Shown here: positions 19,780 through 27,887 of the stretch, one piece after another
Layout: each line of letters opens with the position of its first letter
Numbering within the stretch: the first letter of the stretch is position 1
From: Rhodospirillaceae bacterium
Lineage (GTDB): Bacteria > Pseudomonadota > Alphaproteobacteria > DSM-16000 > Inquilinaceae
Assembly: GCA_020638575.1 (NCBI GenBank)
Contig: JACKIH010000003.1
Coordinates: forward strand, 1,097,501-1,161,500
Direction: 5' to 3'
Length of the DNA: 64,000 nt
Position numbers and translations under genes: made by a program
Notes under the pieces: generated by a model
Databases searched by the model: none
The model's input: only the letters and a program-made list of their open reading frames with translations
Told to the model about the DNA's origin: nothing

Positions 19780-19946
19780 CTAGTGTCCCGATTCCGAAGT
19801 TCGCAAGATCTCAGAACCAGGTCCCGAGCGAACTGCGGACTCATGAGGGACACTCGTAAATATATGAATCTCGTGTGGTTTTCGGATCAGACGTGCGATT
19901 CTGCCGTGGTGGCCCGATCGCACGAACGTCTGATCCACCACACTAG
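19780..19946. repeat. dispersed double-hairpin repeat, family A, copy 2
   Basis: This is a 167-bp relative of the element at 6752, in the same orientation. It starts CTAGTGTCCCGATTCCGAAG and ends ACACTAG. Hairpin 1 has decayed on its right arm. Hairpin 2 keeps pairing: where copy 1 has GATCAGAAG/CTTCTGATC, this copy has GATCAGACG/CGTCTGATC, a paired substitution that preserves the stem. Confidence 0.85.
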
Positions 19947-20132
19947 CGGAGACGCGCCACCAGCCCAATGCGAGAACGGACCGGCCGGTCCAACCGCCGC
20001 ACGATGGCCCGCCGGGATGGCGGCAAAGGGGCATCATCGGCCCAGTTACGGCCCGGACCCTGCCATTGCTTGGCCCCAGTTCATGGACTATCAAGCCCGC
20101 CAGAGGGATATCTTGGAGGGGGAGGCTTTGCC

Positions 20133-20558
20133 ATGGCGAGGTCGTCGTTCACGTTCACCGGGTTCATCGTCCGCTGGGTGATCGCGCTGATCCTGGTGTT
20201 GGCCACGTTCAACCCGACTCAGTATTCGCTGGTGGGCTGGGTTTCCACCACGCTGTGGGACGAGAGCCTGCCGCTGAAGGCGCTGCTCGCCCTGGTTCTG
20301 GTGATCGGCTACGTGATCTACCTTCGGGCCACCATGCGCTCCATCGGCGTGCCCGGCATCGTGCTGATGGTGGTGCTGTTCCTCGTGGTGGGCTGGGTGA
20401 TCGCCACCTACGTGGGCACCAGCGCCTTCACCACCGAGTTGATCATGTGGGCCGCCCTGATCGCGCTTTCGCTGATCCTAGCGGTTGGCCTGTCGTGGTC
20501 GCATGTGCGGCGGCGCATCTCCGGCCAGATGGACGTCGACGAGGCCGACATCACCTAA
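20133..20558 (+). CDS. small membrane protein (DUF6524-like)
   Basis: 141 residues with four predicted membrane helices (about 9-28, 47-66, 72-92 and 98-118) and a short charged C-terminal tail. The N-terminus FTFTGFIVRWVIALILV and the region TFNPTQYSLVGW match what I know of a conserved proteobacterial family of unknown function (DUF6524). A GGGGGAGGC Shine-Dalgarno precedes the ATG at 20133; longer in-frame versions upstream are not membrane-like. It sits 19 bp before the DUF3754 gene and is probably cotranscribed with it. Confidence 0.75.
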   Translation: MARSSFTFTGFIVRWVIALILVLATFNPTQYSLVGWVSTTLWDESLPLKALLALVLVIGYVIYLRATMRSIGVPGIVLMVVLFLVVGWVIATYVGTSAFTTELIMWAALIALSLILAVGLSWSHVRRRISGQMDVDEADIT

Positions 20559-20577
20559 CTCTGCAAAAGGGTCGCCC

Positions 20578-21987
20578 ATGGCCGCGACGGAGGCATCCCG
20601 ACCGGCTGCAACACCGACGGCGGCGCCGCAGCCCGCCGCCGTCGGCGGCGTTGGCGATGGCCTGCCGCGGGTCCTACCCGACGCGTTCATCGGCGTGCGC
20701 CAGCAGCGCCTCGCCGACCGGCTGATCGACACGTTTGGGGATTGCGGTACGCCGGCCGAACGCCGCCAGCTCTGCCGCCTGCTGGGCATGCTGTTCCGGG
20801 TGGAGGGGCGCGAGCTGCTGGTCGGCCTGCGCGACGACTATTACGGCTTCAACCCCGATCTGCCCGCCGCTGCCGGCGATCTCGACCAGTCCGACGAGGC
20901 CTATGAGCGGCTGATGGAGCGGTTGGACCGGGTGCTCTTCCAGGCGAACTTCTCGCGCATTCCCGAAGAGAAGTTGGGGGCCGCCCTCGGCGTCTCCGCG
21001 GAGCTCGACGTCCAGGTGAAGGTGCCGCAGCGCCGTTACCGGCACGTCGCCTTCTTCAGCCGCGGCCGGCGCGACGAAACGGTGGTGCGGCGCCGCTTCT
21101 GGGGCCTGCTGAAGCGCAAGGTGCGGGCGGTGCGCCTGCACCACGTGGTGGTGGTGATCCGCTTCGACGAGACACCGGAACGCAAGCAGCGGCTGCCGGA
21201 GTGGCTGCGGCACACGCCGAAGCGGCGGATCGCCCCCGGCAAGGCGGTGATCAAGCTGTTCCATTCCATCGCCGAGGCCGACATCAACATGCTCTACCCC
21301 AGCGCCCGCGCGGTGATGCGGGTACGCGACAAGCTGATGCTGGGGGTGCCGGCGCTGGCCGGCGGCGTGCCGGTGCTGCTGAACATCCTGCCGGCCCTGT
21401 CGGTGCTGTTCGTGGTGGCCGCCACCTATCTGGGACTGCGCGCGGCCAGCACGGTCGGGGAGCAGGACCTCACCCAGGCCCTGGCGGCGATCAGCGCACT
21501 GGCCGGCCTTGGCGGCTTCTGCATGCGCCAATGGGTGAAGTTCGAGCGCCAGGCGCTGAAGTACCAGATGGCGCTGAGCGACAATCTCTACTACCGCAAC
21601 GTCTGCAACAACGCTGCCGTGTTCGACTTCTTGATCGGCACCGCGGAAGACCAGGAGTTCAAGGAGGCGGCCCTAGCCTATTTCCACCTGGCGCAGGCAG
21701 GTCCCTTGGGCGGGCCAGCGTTGAAGCGGCGGGTCGAGACGTGGCTGGAGACGGAGTTCAGCAGCCACGTGGACTTCGACCTGCCCGATGCGCTGGACAA
21801 GCTCGACCGCCTCGACCTGCTGGTCATCGACCGTGACGGCCGCCTCAGCGTTCCCGGTGTGGCCGAGAGCCTGCAGGCGTTGCGCGGCCACTGGCTGACG
21901 GCTGCCGGCATGGCCCGCAGCGAACCGGCGGGGCGGGCCTCGGCGATGGCCAACGTCACCGAACTGCCGCCCAGCGAGATGGCGTAG
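20578..21987 (+). CDS. DUF3754 family protein (TMEM143-like)
   Basis: 469 residues. The central region has RYRHVAFFSRGRR, then FKRIP-like KLFHSIAEADINMLYPSA, which are DUF3754 features shared with the mitochondrial TMEM143 family. A hydrophobic pair of helices follows (about 265-300, LAGGVPVLLNILPALSVLFVVA) and then a C-terminal domain with YYRNVCNNAAVFDFLIGTAEDQE. Function is unknown in bacteria. The ATG at 20578 follows AAAAGGG. The gene belongs with the small membrane protein 19 bp upstream. Confidence 0.8.
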   Translation: MAATEASRPAATPTAAPQPAAVGGVGDGLPRVLPDAFIGVRQQRLADRLIDTFGDCGTPAERRQLCRLLGMLFRVEGRELLVGLRDDYYGFNPDLPAAAGDLDQSDEAYERLMERLDRVLFQANFSRIPEEKLGAALGVSAELDVQVKVPQRRYRHVAFFSRGRRDETVVRRRFWGLLKRKVRAVRLHHVVVVIRFDETPERKQRLPEWLRHTPKRRIAPGKAVIKLFHSIAEADINMLYPSARAVMRVRDKLMLGVPALAGGVPVLLNILPALSVLFVVAATYLGLRAASTVGEQDLTQALAAISALAGLGGFCMRQWVKFERQALKYQMALSDNLYYRNVCNNAAVFDFLIGTAEDQEFKEAALAYFHLAQAGPLGGPALKRRVETWLETEFSSHVDFDLPDALDKLDRLDLLVIDRDGRLSVPGVAESLQALRGHWLTAAGMARSEPAGRASAMANVTELPPSEMA

Positions 21988-22031
21988 GCGGGGGTAGGAG
22001 TGGCCTTCACCGGTCTCCCGGCCGCTTCCCG

Positions 22032-22511
22032 CTACCCCCCGCAGTCGGCCAGGGCCGTCTCGATGGCGCGGCTGGAGCCCGCCAGGGTGAAGCGCTGCGA
22101 GCGGTCGAACACCTCGACGGCCACGATCAGGTTGACGCCGGCGCGCAGGCTGTCCACCAGCGGCGCGATGGGGTCTTCGTCGGAGGTGTAGCCGCCGCCC
22201 GCCGCCGGGCGGAAATGGCGCAGGAAGGTCTCGATCTCCGTCCCGTCCTCCAGCACGTAGGCGTCCGACCGGTTGCTCACCTGGATCAGCACGGTGGCAC
22301 TTTCCGGGATCGCCGCGGCGTCGGGGGCCGTCAGCGTCACGGCCGGGCCACCGCCCTCGCCGCAGGTGACGCCGAAGGCCGCGGCGTCGTTCTGGATGGT
22401 GGCGACACCGTCGACCACCTGCCAGCGCGCCCATTCCTCCATCTGGGCGTTCGCCCCGCCCGCGGCCGAAACCGCAATCGCCGCAGCGGCCAAGGCCATC
22501 CGCACACCCAT
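22032..22511 (-). CDS. small exported protein, unknown function
   Basis: 159 residues with a clear signal peptide (ALAAAAIAVSAAGGANA, cleavage after ANA near residue 22). The mature protein is acidic with two cysteines (in FGVTCGEGG and ALADCGG at the C-terminus) that could form a disulfide. I do not recognise the family; the WQVVDGVATIQND start resembles small periplasmic proteins of the invasion-associated type, but this is weak. The gene lies on the minus strand downstream of the CapA-like gene, with repeat B2 between them. Confidence 0.7.
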   Translation of the reverse strand: MGVRMALAAAAIAVSAAGGANAQMEEWARWQVVDGVATIQNDAAAFGVTCGEGGGPAVTLTAPDAAAIPESATVLIQVSNRSDAYVLEDGTEIETFLRHFRPAAGGGYTSDEDPIAPLVDSLRAGVNLIVAVEVFDRSQRFTLAGSSRAIETALADCGG

Positions 22512-22624
22512 GGATCGATCCCTTCAGTAACCTGTTGACGAGTAGCCTGTTGCCCCAGCGCATGTGATAGCCGGCCGGCGGAAGCCGCGGCAACGGTGGA
22601 AACGCGCGCGGGAGTGTGTGAATA

Positions 22625-22722
22625 GGGCGCTTTCGCGCCTTGTTGGTTCGGTTCCGGCCCGCACCCCCACCCGGCCACCCAATAGTTTACAATCCGTTGG
22701 GCGGTCGGGTGGGGGTGCGGGC
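22625..22722. repeat. dispersed palindromic repeat, family B, copy 2 (inverted)
   Basis: This is the best-conserved copy. 22657-22682 pairs with 22697-22722 around a 14-base loop: 26 positions, two of them G-U type. On its left are the linker TTGTTGGTTCGGTTCC and a short GGCGC/GCGCC-type hairpin (22625-22639). Its orientation is opposite to the copies at 11991 and 55621. It starts 26 bp downstream of the CapA-like gene stop. Confidence 0.88.
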
Positions 22723-22747
22723 CGGTGCGGATAAAACGGAAAATGCG

Positions 22748-23944
22748 CTACCGCGCCGACACCAGCGCCCCGAGCGCAATGGTGCCGTCCGGTGCGATGC
22801 TGATGGGGGCTTCGGGGATATCGCCCACGGTGAGCTGGGCGATCATCCGCGCCGCCTCGTTGGTGGGATCGAGCGCCGGGATCCCCGCCCCCTGCTGGCG
22901 GGTGCCGATGATGCGCGCGGCCACCACCTGGCCGTCGGGCGCCAGCGTTGCCTCCAGCACGGTGCCGACGCCGCCGAGACCGCTGACGTTGAAGCGGCCG
23001 TAGGTCCAGAAGTTGCCAAGGCTGTAGGCGATCAGCCGGCCGCGGTAGACATCGAGCGCGCGCGGCACGTGCGGACCGTGACCGAACACCAGGTCCGCCC
23101 CGGCATCGATGACACGGCGCGCGAAGGCGTAGACGTCGCCGCGGTTCTCGCCGAGGAAGATTTCCGTCTGCCGCGGCACATGGGTGGCGCCGGTGCCTTC
23201 CGCGCCGCCATGGAAGGTGACCACCACGATGTCGGCCTCGCGGTCCAGTTCCTCCACGATGCGCGCCGCCCGTTCCGGGTCGTTGATCGACAGGGTGCCG
23301 GGATTGGGCGAAAAGCCGGCGAGGCCGACGCGGATACCGTTCACCGTCATGATCGCCGTACGTACGCCCGGCTCGTCGTGCCCGGTATAGGCGATGCCGG
23401 CACGGTCCAGCGCTGCGCGCGTGGCGGCACGGCCGGCTTCCAGGAAGTCGCCGCTGTGGTTGTTGGCCAGCGTCACCCCGTCGAACCCGGCGTCGGCCAG
23501 CACGTCGGCGTAGTACTCGGGACTGCGGAAGACATAGCACTGGGTGGGATTGCCGCAGGTCTTGTGCGCCCCGGTACCGTCGAACAGGACGCCTTCGAAA
23601 TTGCCGAGCGTGAGGTCGGCATCGCGCAGCACCGCCAGCATCGCGGCATCGAGGATGGCATCGGCGCCGTCACCGGGCGCCAGTTCCGGCGGTGTGTAGT
23701 CGTCGGGGAAGTTGGTGCCGATCATGATGTCGCCCACCATGCGCAGGCGCAGACCGCCGGCAGCCGTGCGCGCCGCCGGAGCAGCCGGTACCGCCGCCGA
23801 GGCGGGCGCTTCTGCCGCCGGCTCCGCGGCCGCCCCGGCCTGGCCGCCCGCCGAGCGGTCGGCGGCCGTCGGTCCGGCACACGCCGTCAGCGCAGACACC
23901 GCGGCCAATGCCATCCAGGTGCGCAGCACAGACCCCATCGTCAT
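22748..23944 (-). CDS. CapA family lipoprotein (metallophosphatase-like)
   Basis: 398 residues. A signal peptide with lipobox LTAC (near residue 22) is followed by an Ala-rich linker and a CapA/PGA_cap domain. Metal-site motifs are MVGDIMIG, LANNHSGDF, VVTFHGGAEG and VFGHGPHVPRALDVYRG, with AYSLGNFW after them. The family is named for poly-gamma-glutamate synthesis, but many alphaproteobacterial members are of unknown function. Lipidation would anchor it in the periplasm. The ATG at 23944 follows AGGGGGATGG. The gene is flanked by repeat B2 downstream and a pseudogene upstream. Confidence 0.85.
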   Translation of the reverse strand: MTMGSVLRTWMALAAVSALTACAGPTAADRSAGGQAGAAAEPAAEAPASAAVPAAPAARTAAGGLRLRMVGDIMIGTNFPDDYTPPELAPGDGADAILDAAMLAVLRDADLTLGNFEGVLFDGTGAHKTCGNPTQCYVFRSPEYYADVLADAGFDGVTLANNHSGDFLEAGRAATRAALDRAGIAYTGHDEPGVRTAIMTVNGIRVGLAGFSPNPGTLSINDPERAARIVEELDREADIVVVTFHGGAEGTGATHVPRQTEIFLGENRGDVYAFARRVIDAGADLVFGHGPHVPRALDVYRGRLIAYSLGNFWTYGRFNVSGLGGVGTVLEATLAPDGQVVAARIIGTRQQGAGIPALDPTNEAARMIAQLTVGDIPEAPISIAPDGTIALGALVSAR

Positions 23945-23993
23945 CCATCCCCCTGCGTCGACGCCCCGCCACGATCGGCGGGCCTTCTTGCGG

Positions 23994-24224
23994 TCATCCC
24001 ATCCCGTGGGCACGGGCCGGTTTCGTGGCGATACCGATCGCCAGCAGGTCGGCCAGCCTGGACCACGACAAGAGATCGCGGACCCGGTCAGGCGCGCCCG
24101 TCAGGTGGACGGGCCGGCGGTCGTAATACTCGCCAAGAAAGGTTTGCCGATCCAGCGGTGCAACCAACTCGGCGCACGTCCAAGCCGGCGTCCCGGAAAT
24201 GACGGACGCGATGTCTGCGGACAT
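23994..24224 (-). pseudogene. N-terminal remnant of a JmjC/cupin-like oxygenase gene
   Basis: The 76-residue frame reads SADIASVISGTPAWTCAEL, then FLGEYYDRRPVHLTG and LLSWSRLADLL. This matches the start of cupin-like JmjC-domain (ribosomal oxygenase type) proteins, normally 280 or more residues. The iron-binding HxD...H core is absent. No continuation is seen in other frames toward 22748, so the 3' part seems deleted. It is probably not functional. Confidence 0.55.
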
Positions 24225-24755
24225 GGGGCGGTTCGCCTTCCGACGCGTGCGATCACGGTGGCGCGACCCTGCCACGCCGGCCCCGCCAAGACAACTCGGA
24301 CCCCGCGCGGCCCGTGCCGCCCGGCCATCACGATCGTCGACAGCATGGCGCAGATGTGGCACAGCCGGCGCGGCGGGCGATAAACGACTCGGTTTAGGAC
24401 TGACGGCCGCCCGGGCGACATCTAAGACTTGTGAAATTAACGTCGGAGAATTACTTGCCCGCCGATGATTGATGTCGGTGTTTCAGGCGCAATTCTCGCG
24501 GCATTGCGCCGCGGTTTGGGCCGAATCGCGGGGGTTGCAGCTCCACAACCCGCACATTCCTGCGACTCTCACGCAACAGGTGCGGCAATATGGCAACATA
24601 TGGGCAGGTACTTCTGCCATTGCAGCGGACCCTGAATTCCGCTCTTATCCAGTCGATTCTGTGTTGCCTTTCTGGCAGAGGTGGCGCAGAAACAGTATGG
24701 TTGCTTACGAATCAGTAATTCCTAAGAATTCAACTCGGATATAGGGAGCGCGAAG
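24225..24755. other. 530-bp region without a supported gene
   Basis: This region is AT-richer than its surroundings, especially 24421-24750. A 91-codon plus-strand frame at 24469-24744 has no recognisable domain and no good Shine-Dalgarno. The stretch probably holds the promoter and leader of the DUF882 gene that starts at 24756. Confidence 0.5.
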
Positions 24756-25322
24756 GTGCCCGGGCACAGCGAGACGAACGCCCCTCAGTTGAACCGCCGC
24801 AAACTCCTCGGGGGCATGGTTGGTGTCGCGGCGGTCTCCGCGTTTCCGCCCCTGCATGAAGCCATGGCAACGCTTGGCAACAACCGATCGGTCTCGCTCT
24901 ACGATCCCAGCCGCATGACGTCGCTCGACGTCACGTATTTCCAGGACGGCTGGTACAGCCCCGATGCGCTGGCGCAGATCAACTTCTTCATGCGCGACCG
25001 CCGCAACGACCAGATCATGCAGATGGACCCGCAACTGGTCGATCTGATGTGCGCGGTACAGAGCCAGTTCGGCGCGCAGCTCCCGATCCACCTGGTCAGC
25101 GGCTACCGCTCGCCGGCCACCAACGCCTATCTGGCCGCACGCAGCGGCCGCGTGGCGCAGAACAGCTACCACATGTACGGGCGGGCCGCGGATATCCGCA
25201 TCCCCGGCGTCAGCTTGGCCGGCCTGCGGCAGGCCGCCTTGGCGCTCCAGGGCGGTGGCGTCGGCTACTACCCCAGCTCCGACTTCGTCCACATCGACAA
25301 CGGCCCCATCCGCAACTGGTGA
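24756..25322 (+). CDS. Tat-exported DUF882 (YcbK-like, M15-type) peptidoglycan protein
   Basis: 188 residues. The N-terminus NRRKLLGGMVGVAAVSAF is a Tat-type leader (RRKLL, slightly off consensus). The catalytic domain has VSGYRSPATNAYLAA, SYHMYGRAADIRI (HxxGxAxD zinc site) and FVHIDNG (second zinc His-x-Asp), the arrangement of DUF882/VanY-like D,D- or L,D-peptidases of peptidoglycan. The start is GTG at 24756, preceded by AGGGAGCGCGAAG. The protein probably remodels cell-wall peptides in the periplasm. The family is clear; the exact bond cleaved is not. Confidence 0.87.
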   Translation: MPGHSETNAPQLNRRKLLGGMVGVAAVSAFPPLHEAMATLGNNRSVSLYDPSRMTSLDVTYFQDGWYSPDALAQINFFMRDRRNDQIMQMDPQLVDLMCAVQSQFGAQLPIHLVSGYRSPATNAYLAARSGRVAQNSYHMYGRAADIRIPGVSLAGLRQAALALQGGGVGYYPSSDFVHIDNGPIRNW

Positions 25323-25480
25323 ACGCGGAGCCCCGCTCCGCATCCGCCACGCAGGCAACGGCAATGGCTTGACACCCGGGCCCAGGGACGTTTCGTCTCG
25401 GGGCCTGTTGGGCTGTTCGCAATCCGGCCTGTGGCCGGCGGTGGCGGTGTGGCCCGTGCCCGGAAGTGAGTGAGGCCCCC

Positions 25481-26215
25481 ATGCCTGGCGATCCCGTGGA
25501 CCTCCCCCGTGTGTCGGCCGTGGTGCCGGCGCTGAACGAAGCGGAGAACATCGCGGCGCTGGGCCGCGAGATCGCCCAGGCACTCGCCCCCCTCGGCAGC
25601 TACGAGATCGTCGTGGTGGACGACGGCAGCAGCGACGGAACCGGCGCCGCCGCCCTTGGCCTGCGTGCCGAGGGCGTGCCCGTGCGCGTGCTGCGCCACG
25701 ACCGGCGCAGCGGCCAGAGTGCTGCCATCGTCACCGGCGTACGGGCGGCCGCTGCCCCCTGGATCCTGACGCTCGACGGCGATGGCCAGAACGATCCCGC
25801 CGACGCGCCCGCCCTGCTCGCCCACGCTTGGGAAGAGGACCTCGACCTCGTCGGCGGCCTGCGCCTGAAGCGGCAGGACACCTGGTCGCGCCGCGTCGCC
25901 ACGCGGTTCGCCAACGGGCTGCGCCAGGCGCTGCTGAAGGACGGCTGTGTGGATACCGGCTGCGGGCTGAAGGTGGTACGCCGCGACGTGTTCTTACGTC
26001 TGCCCTATTTCAGTGGTCTGCATCGCTTCCTGCCGGCTCTGGTGCTGAGTTACGGCGGCCGCGTCGCCTTCGTGCCGGTGGGCCACCGGCCGCGCCGGCA
26101 TGGCCACACCAAGTATACCAACTGGCGGCGCGCCCTTCAGGGCATTGCCGACCTGCGCGGCGTCATGTGGTTGCGCCGCAGAACAATCTTGCCCACAAAG
26201 GTGACTGAGGAGTAG
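25481..26215 (+). CDS. family 2 glycosyltransferase (ArnC/DPM1-like)
   Basis: 244 residues. GT-A fold: SAVVPALNEAENI, EIVVVDDGSSDGT and the DxD-like metal site LTLDGDGQNDP, then GCGLKVVRRDVF. This is the polyprenyl-phosphate glycosyltransferase type. No membrane helices are seen at the C-terminus, which ends basic, so it is a short DPM1-like form. It would load a sugar onto a lipid carrier on the cytoplasmic face. The ATG at 25481 is preceded by GAGG; GTG at 25466 is an alternative. The next two genes (LAB_N and PAP2) suggest a joint role in lipid A or lipid carrier modification. Confidence 0.88.
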   Translation: MPGDPVDLPRVSAVVPALNEAENIAALGREIAQALAPLGSYEIVVVDDGSSDGTGAAALGLRAEGVPVRVLRHDRRSGQSAAIVTGVRAAAAPWILTLDGDGQNDPADAPALLAHAWEEDLDLVGGLRLKRQDTWSRRVATRFANGLRQALLKDGCVDTGCGLKVVRRDVFLRLPYFSGLHRFLPALVLSYGGRVAFVPVGHRPRRHGHTKYTNWRRALQGIADLRGVMWLRRRTILPTKVTEE

Positions 26216-26296
26216 GGATTTAGCGAAGCGCTTCGGCCGTCCCTGCAAAGTCGCTGCCGAACGCCGCGCCGAAGATCGCAGAAGGACCCGGTTTGG

Positions 26297-26668
26297 ATGT
26301 TCATCGTGGATAGCATTGCCGAATGGTTTGGGCGTCTTGGCGCCTATTTCGACGGCATGCCGACATCCGAACTGGTGTGGCTGGCCATTGGCTTTTTAGG
26401 CCAGGGCCTGTTCTTCATGCGCTTCCTGTTCCAGTGGATCTACAGCGAGCGGGCGCGGCGCAGCGTCATGCCGGAAGTGTTCTGGTATTTCAGCTTCTTC
26501 GGCGGCGCCACGCTGCTCGCCTACGTGATCTATCGGGCCGATCCGGTGCTGATCGTCGGCCAGGCGACTGGCCTGCTGATCTACTCCCGCAACATCTACT
26601 GGGTGTGGCGCGACAAGCTGGCCGCCCGCCGGCATGTTGCGGGGGCCGAGGACGTGCCCGCCGAATAG
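26297..26668 (+). CDS. lipid A biosynthesis N-terminal domain (LAB_N) membrane protein
   Basis: 123 residues with three membrane helices. The conserved block GQGLFFMRFLFQWIYSER and then FWYFSFFGGATLLAYVIY and GQATGLLIYSRNIYW is the LAB_N domain, named from fusions to LpxB but usually free-standing beside ArnC-like glycosyltransferases. Its role is unproven; it may help move or handle polyprenyl-linked sugars. The start ATG at 26297 is 81 bp after the glycosyltransferase stop. The PAP2 gene follows after 16 bp. Confidence 0.87.
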   Translation: MFIVDSIAEWFGRLGAYFDGMPTSELVWLAIGFLGQGLFFMRFLFQWIYSERARRSVMPEVFWYFSFFGGATLLAYVIYRADPVLIVGQATGLLIYSRNIYWVWRDKLAARRHVAGAEDVPAE

Positions 26669-26684
26669 GTCATCACTCCGCGCG

Positions 26685-27443
26685 ATGCCCCCGGCCCAAC
26701 CGCCCCCCGATCGCGACGTCTGCCCCTGGCATCTGCCGGGGTGGCACTGGTATGCCGCGATCGCCGGAGCCATCGCGCTGGCGGCCTTCGTCCTCGACAC
26801 CGGCTTTGCCGCCGCCATGCACGGTGCTCCCGCCTGGCTGAACGGACCGTTCCAGGCAATCACCGTGACGGGCGAGTCCGTCTATTCGCTGGTGCCGCTG
26901 GGGCTGGCCGGGCTGGTGATGGCGGCTGCGTGGCTGGCCTTGCGCGGCCGCGGCGAGACGGAAGCGGTCACCGTAACCCTGCAGGCGACCGGCTTCCTGT
27001 TCGTTGCCATCGCCGGCTCCGGGATCGCCACCAACCTCGTGAAGCAAGTGATCGGCCGCTCCCGCCCGGTCTTGCTGGATACGCTGGACTATCACGGCTT
27101 CCACCCCTTCGCCTTCGAGTATGCCTTCCAGTCCTTCCCGTCGGGCCACGCCAACACCGTGTTCGCCGCGGCCGTGGCCCTGGCGGTGCTGGCGCCGCGC
27201 TGGCGCTGGGGCCTGATCGCGCTGGCCACGGTGCTGGCGCTGAGCCGCGCGGTCATCGTTGCCCACTACGTCAGCGACGTGATCGGCGGCGCAGCCCTCG
27301 CCTACGTCACCACCTTGTGGCTGCGCGACCGCATGGCCGCCCAGGGCTGGCTGTTCGAGCGCACCCCCGGCGGCGGCTCGCGCCTGACGCCGGCGGCGGC
27401 AGCGCTGCTCGGCAGCCGTTGGATTGCCGGCCGGCAACCTTGA
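26685..27443 (+). CDS. PAP2-family lipid phosphatase
   Basis: 252 residues, five or six membrane helices. The three phosphatase motifs are present: KQVIGRSRP, FPSGHAN and SRAVIVAHYVSDVIGG. The active site faces the periplasm in such enzymes, which dephosphorylate undecaprenyl pyrophosphate, phosphatidylglycerophosphate or lipid A. The start ATG at 26685 overlaps the end of the LAB_N reading region closely (16 bp after its stop). It is the last gene before a clear terminator at 27480. A role in recycling the lipid carrier used by the upstream glycosyltransferase is an inference from position. Confidence 0.88.
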   Translation: MPPAQPPPDRDVCPWHLPGWHWYAAIAGAIALAAFVLDTGFAAAMHGAPAWLNGPFQAITVTGESVYSLVPLGLAGLVMAAAWLALRGRGETEAVTVTLQATGFLFVAIAGSGIATNLVKQVIGRSRPVLLDTLDYHGFHPFAFEYAFQSFPSGHANTVFAAAVALAVLAPRWRWGLIALATVLALSRAVIVAHYVSDVIGGAALAYVTTLWLRDRMAAQGWLFERTPGGGSRLTPAAAALLGSRWIAGRQP

Positions 27444-27479
27444 CAGGCCGCCGCCCGCAGCGCATATCAACGGTCCGCG

Positions 27480-27511
27480 CGGCCCGAGCTTTCGGGCCGT
27501 GATGTTTTTTT
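27480..27511 (+). terminator. rho-independent terminator of the GT2-LAB_N-PAP2 unit
   Basis: CGGCCCGA (27480-27487) pairs perfectly with TCGGGCCG (27492-27499) around GCTT, and TGATGTTTTTTT follows. This closes the upstream operon. rpmJ starts 25 bp beyond the T run. Confidence 0.85.
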
Positions 27512-27536
27512 GCGTGTGTTGATCGGGACTGGACCC

Positions 27537-27662
27537 ATGAAGATCGTCAATTCCCTGAAGACGTTGAAGACCCGCCATCGCCAGTGCCGGGTGATCCGGC
27601 GCCGTGGCCGCGTCTACGTGATCAATAAGTCCAATCCCCGCTACAAGGCGCGCCAGGGCTGA
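27537..27662 (+). CDS. rpmJ: 50S ribosomal protein L36, zinc-independent type
   Basis: 41 residues: MKIVNSLKTLKTRHRQC followed by RVIRRRGRVYVINKSNPRYKAR. The Cys-x2-Cys...His zinc ribbon of classical L36 is reduced to one cysteine, and the SLK.LK.RH..C pattern is that of the YkgO-type (C-minus) paralogue. In alphaproteobacteria this type is often the only L36. It is a small basic protein of the large subunit near the peptidyl-transferase region. It is followed by a GC-rich hairpin (27671-27689) and the ArfA-like gene. Confidence 0.93.
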   Translation: MKIVNSLKTLKTRHRQCRVIRRRGRVYVINKSNPRYKARQG

Positions 27663-27670
27663 CCGGCGCC

Positions 27671-27689
27671 GCCCGGCTTGGGGCCGGGC
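27671..27689 (+). terminator. GC hairpin after rpmJ
   Basis: GCCCGGC pairs with GCCGGGC around TTGGG. No T tract follows, so it may be an mRNA-stabilising 3' hairpin or a weak terminator. Confidence 0.4.
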
Positions 27690-27742
27690 CCGCACGGCCG
27701 TCCTGCCGCGCCCCTGTCCGGGCCAGTGGAAGGAGCCGTGCC

Positions 27743-27886
27743 ATGCCGCACGCCAAACCGCGCCCGCCGCGGCGCCCGCGCAACCCCTTCGCCGTGCCCT
27801 TGAGGCGCCGCGGCCACGGGGTGGAGCCGAACAAGAAAACGTACACCCGCAAGGGCCGGTCGAAGGACCGGCCTTCAGACCGCTGA
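27743..27886 (+). CDS. arfA: ArfA-like alternative ribosome-rescue factor (small)
   Basis: This 47-residue basic protein has a strong Shine-Dalgarno (GGAAGGAG). Its core, NPFAVPLRRRGHGVEPNKK followed by TYTRKGRSK, resembles the ArfA core of E. coli ([20 protein letters not shown]), with the same hydrophobic-Arg-Val-x-x-(K/N)KK...Y-x-RKG pattern. ArfA recruits RF2 to stalled, stop-less ribosomes. Its gene in enterics contains a hairpin in the coding region so that the mRNA lacks a stop until tmRNA fails. Here too a hairpin (27852-27875) lies inside the frame, 8 bases before the stop. The assignment is by pattern only; homology needs a profile search. It lies 80 bp after rpmJ. Confidence 0.55.
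   Translation: MPHAKPRPPRRPRNPFAVPLRRRGHGVEPNKKTYTRKGRSKDRPSDR
27852..27875 (+). promoter_or_regulatory. hairpin within the 3' end of the ArfA-like coding region
   Basis: GGCCGGTC (27854-27861) pairs with GACCGGCC (27866-27873) around a GAAG loop. Flanking AA/TT can extend the stem past one bulged G. The stem encodes residues 37-44, with the stop codon at 27884. If it is cut or blocks transcription, a stop-less mRNA results, as in enteric arfA. Confidence 0.6.
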
Positions 27887-27887
27887 C

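Noticed and set aside
24469..24744. 91-codon plus-strand frame before the DUF882 gene
   Set aside because: No recognisable domain, no Shine-Dalgarno and composition unlike the neighbours. It probably lies in a leader or promoter region.
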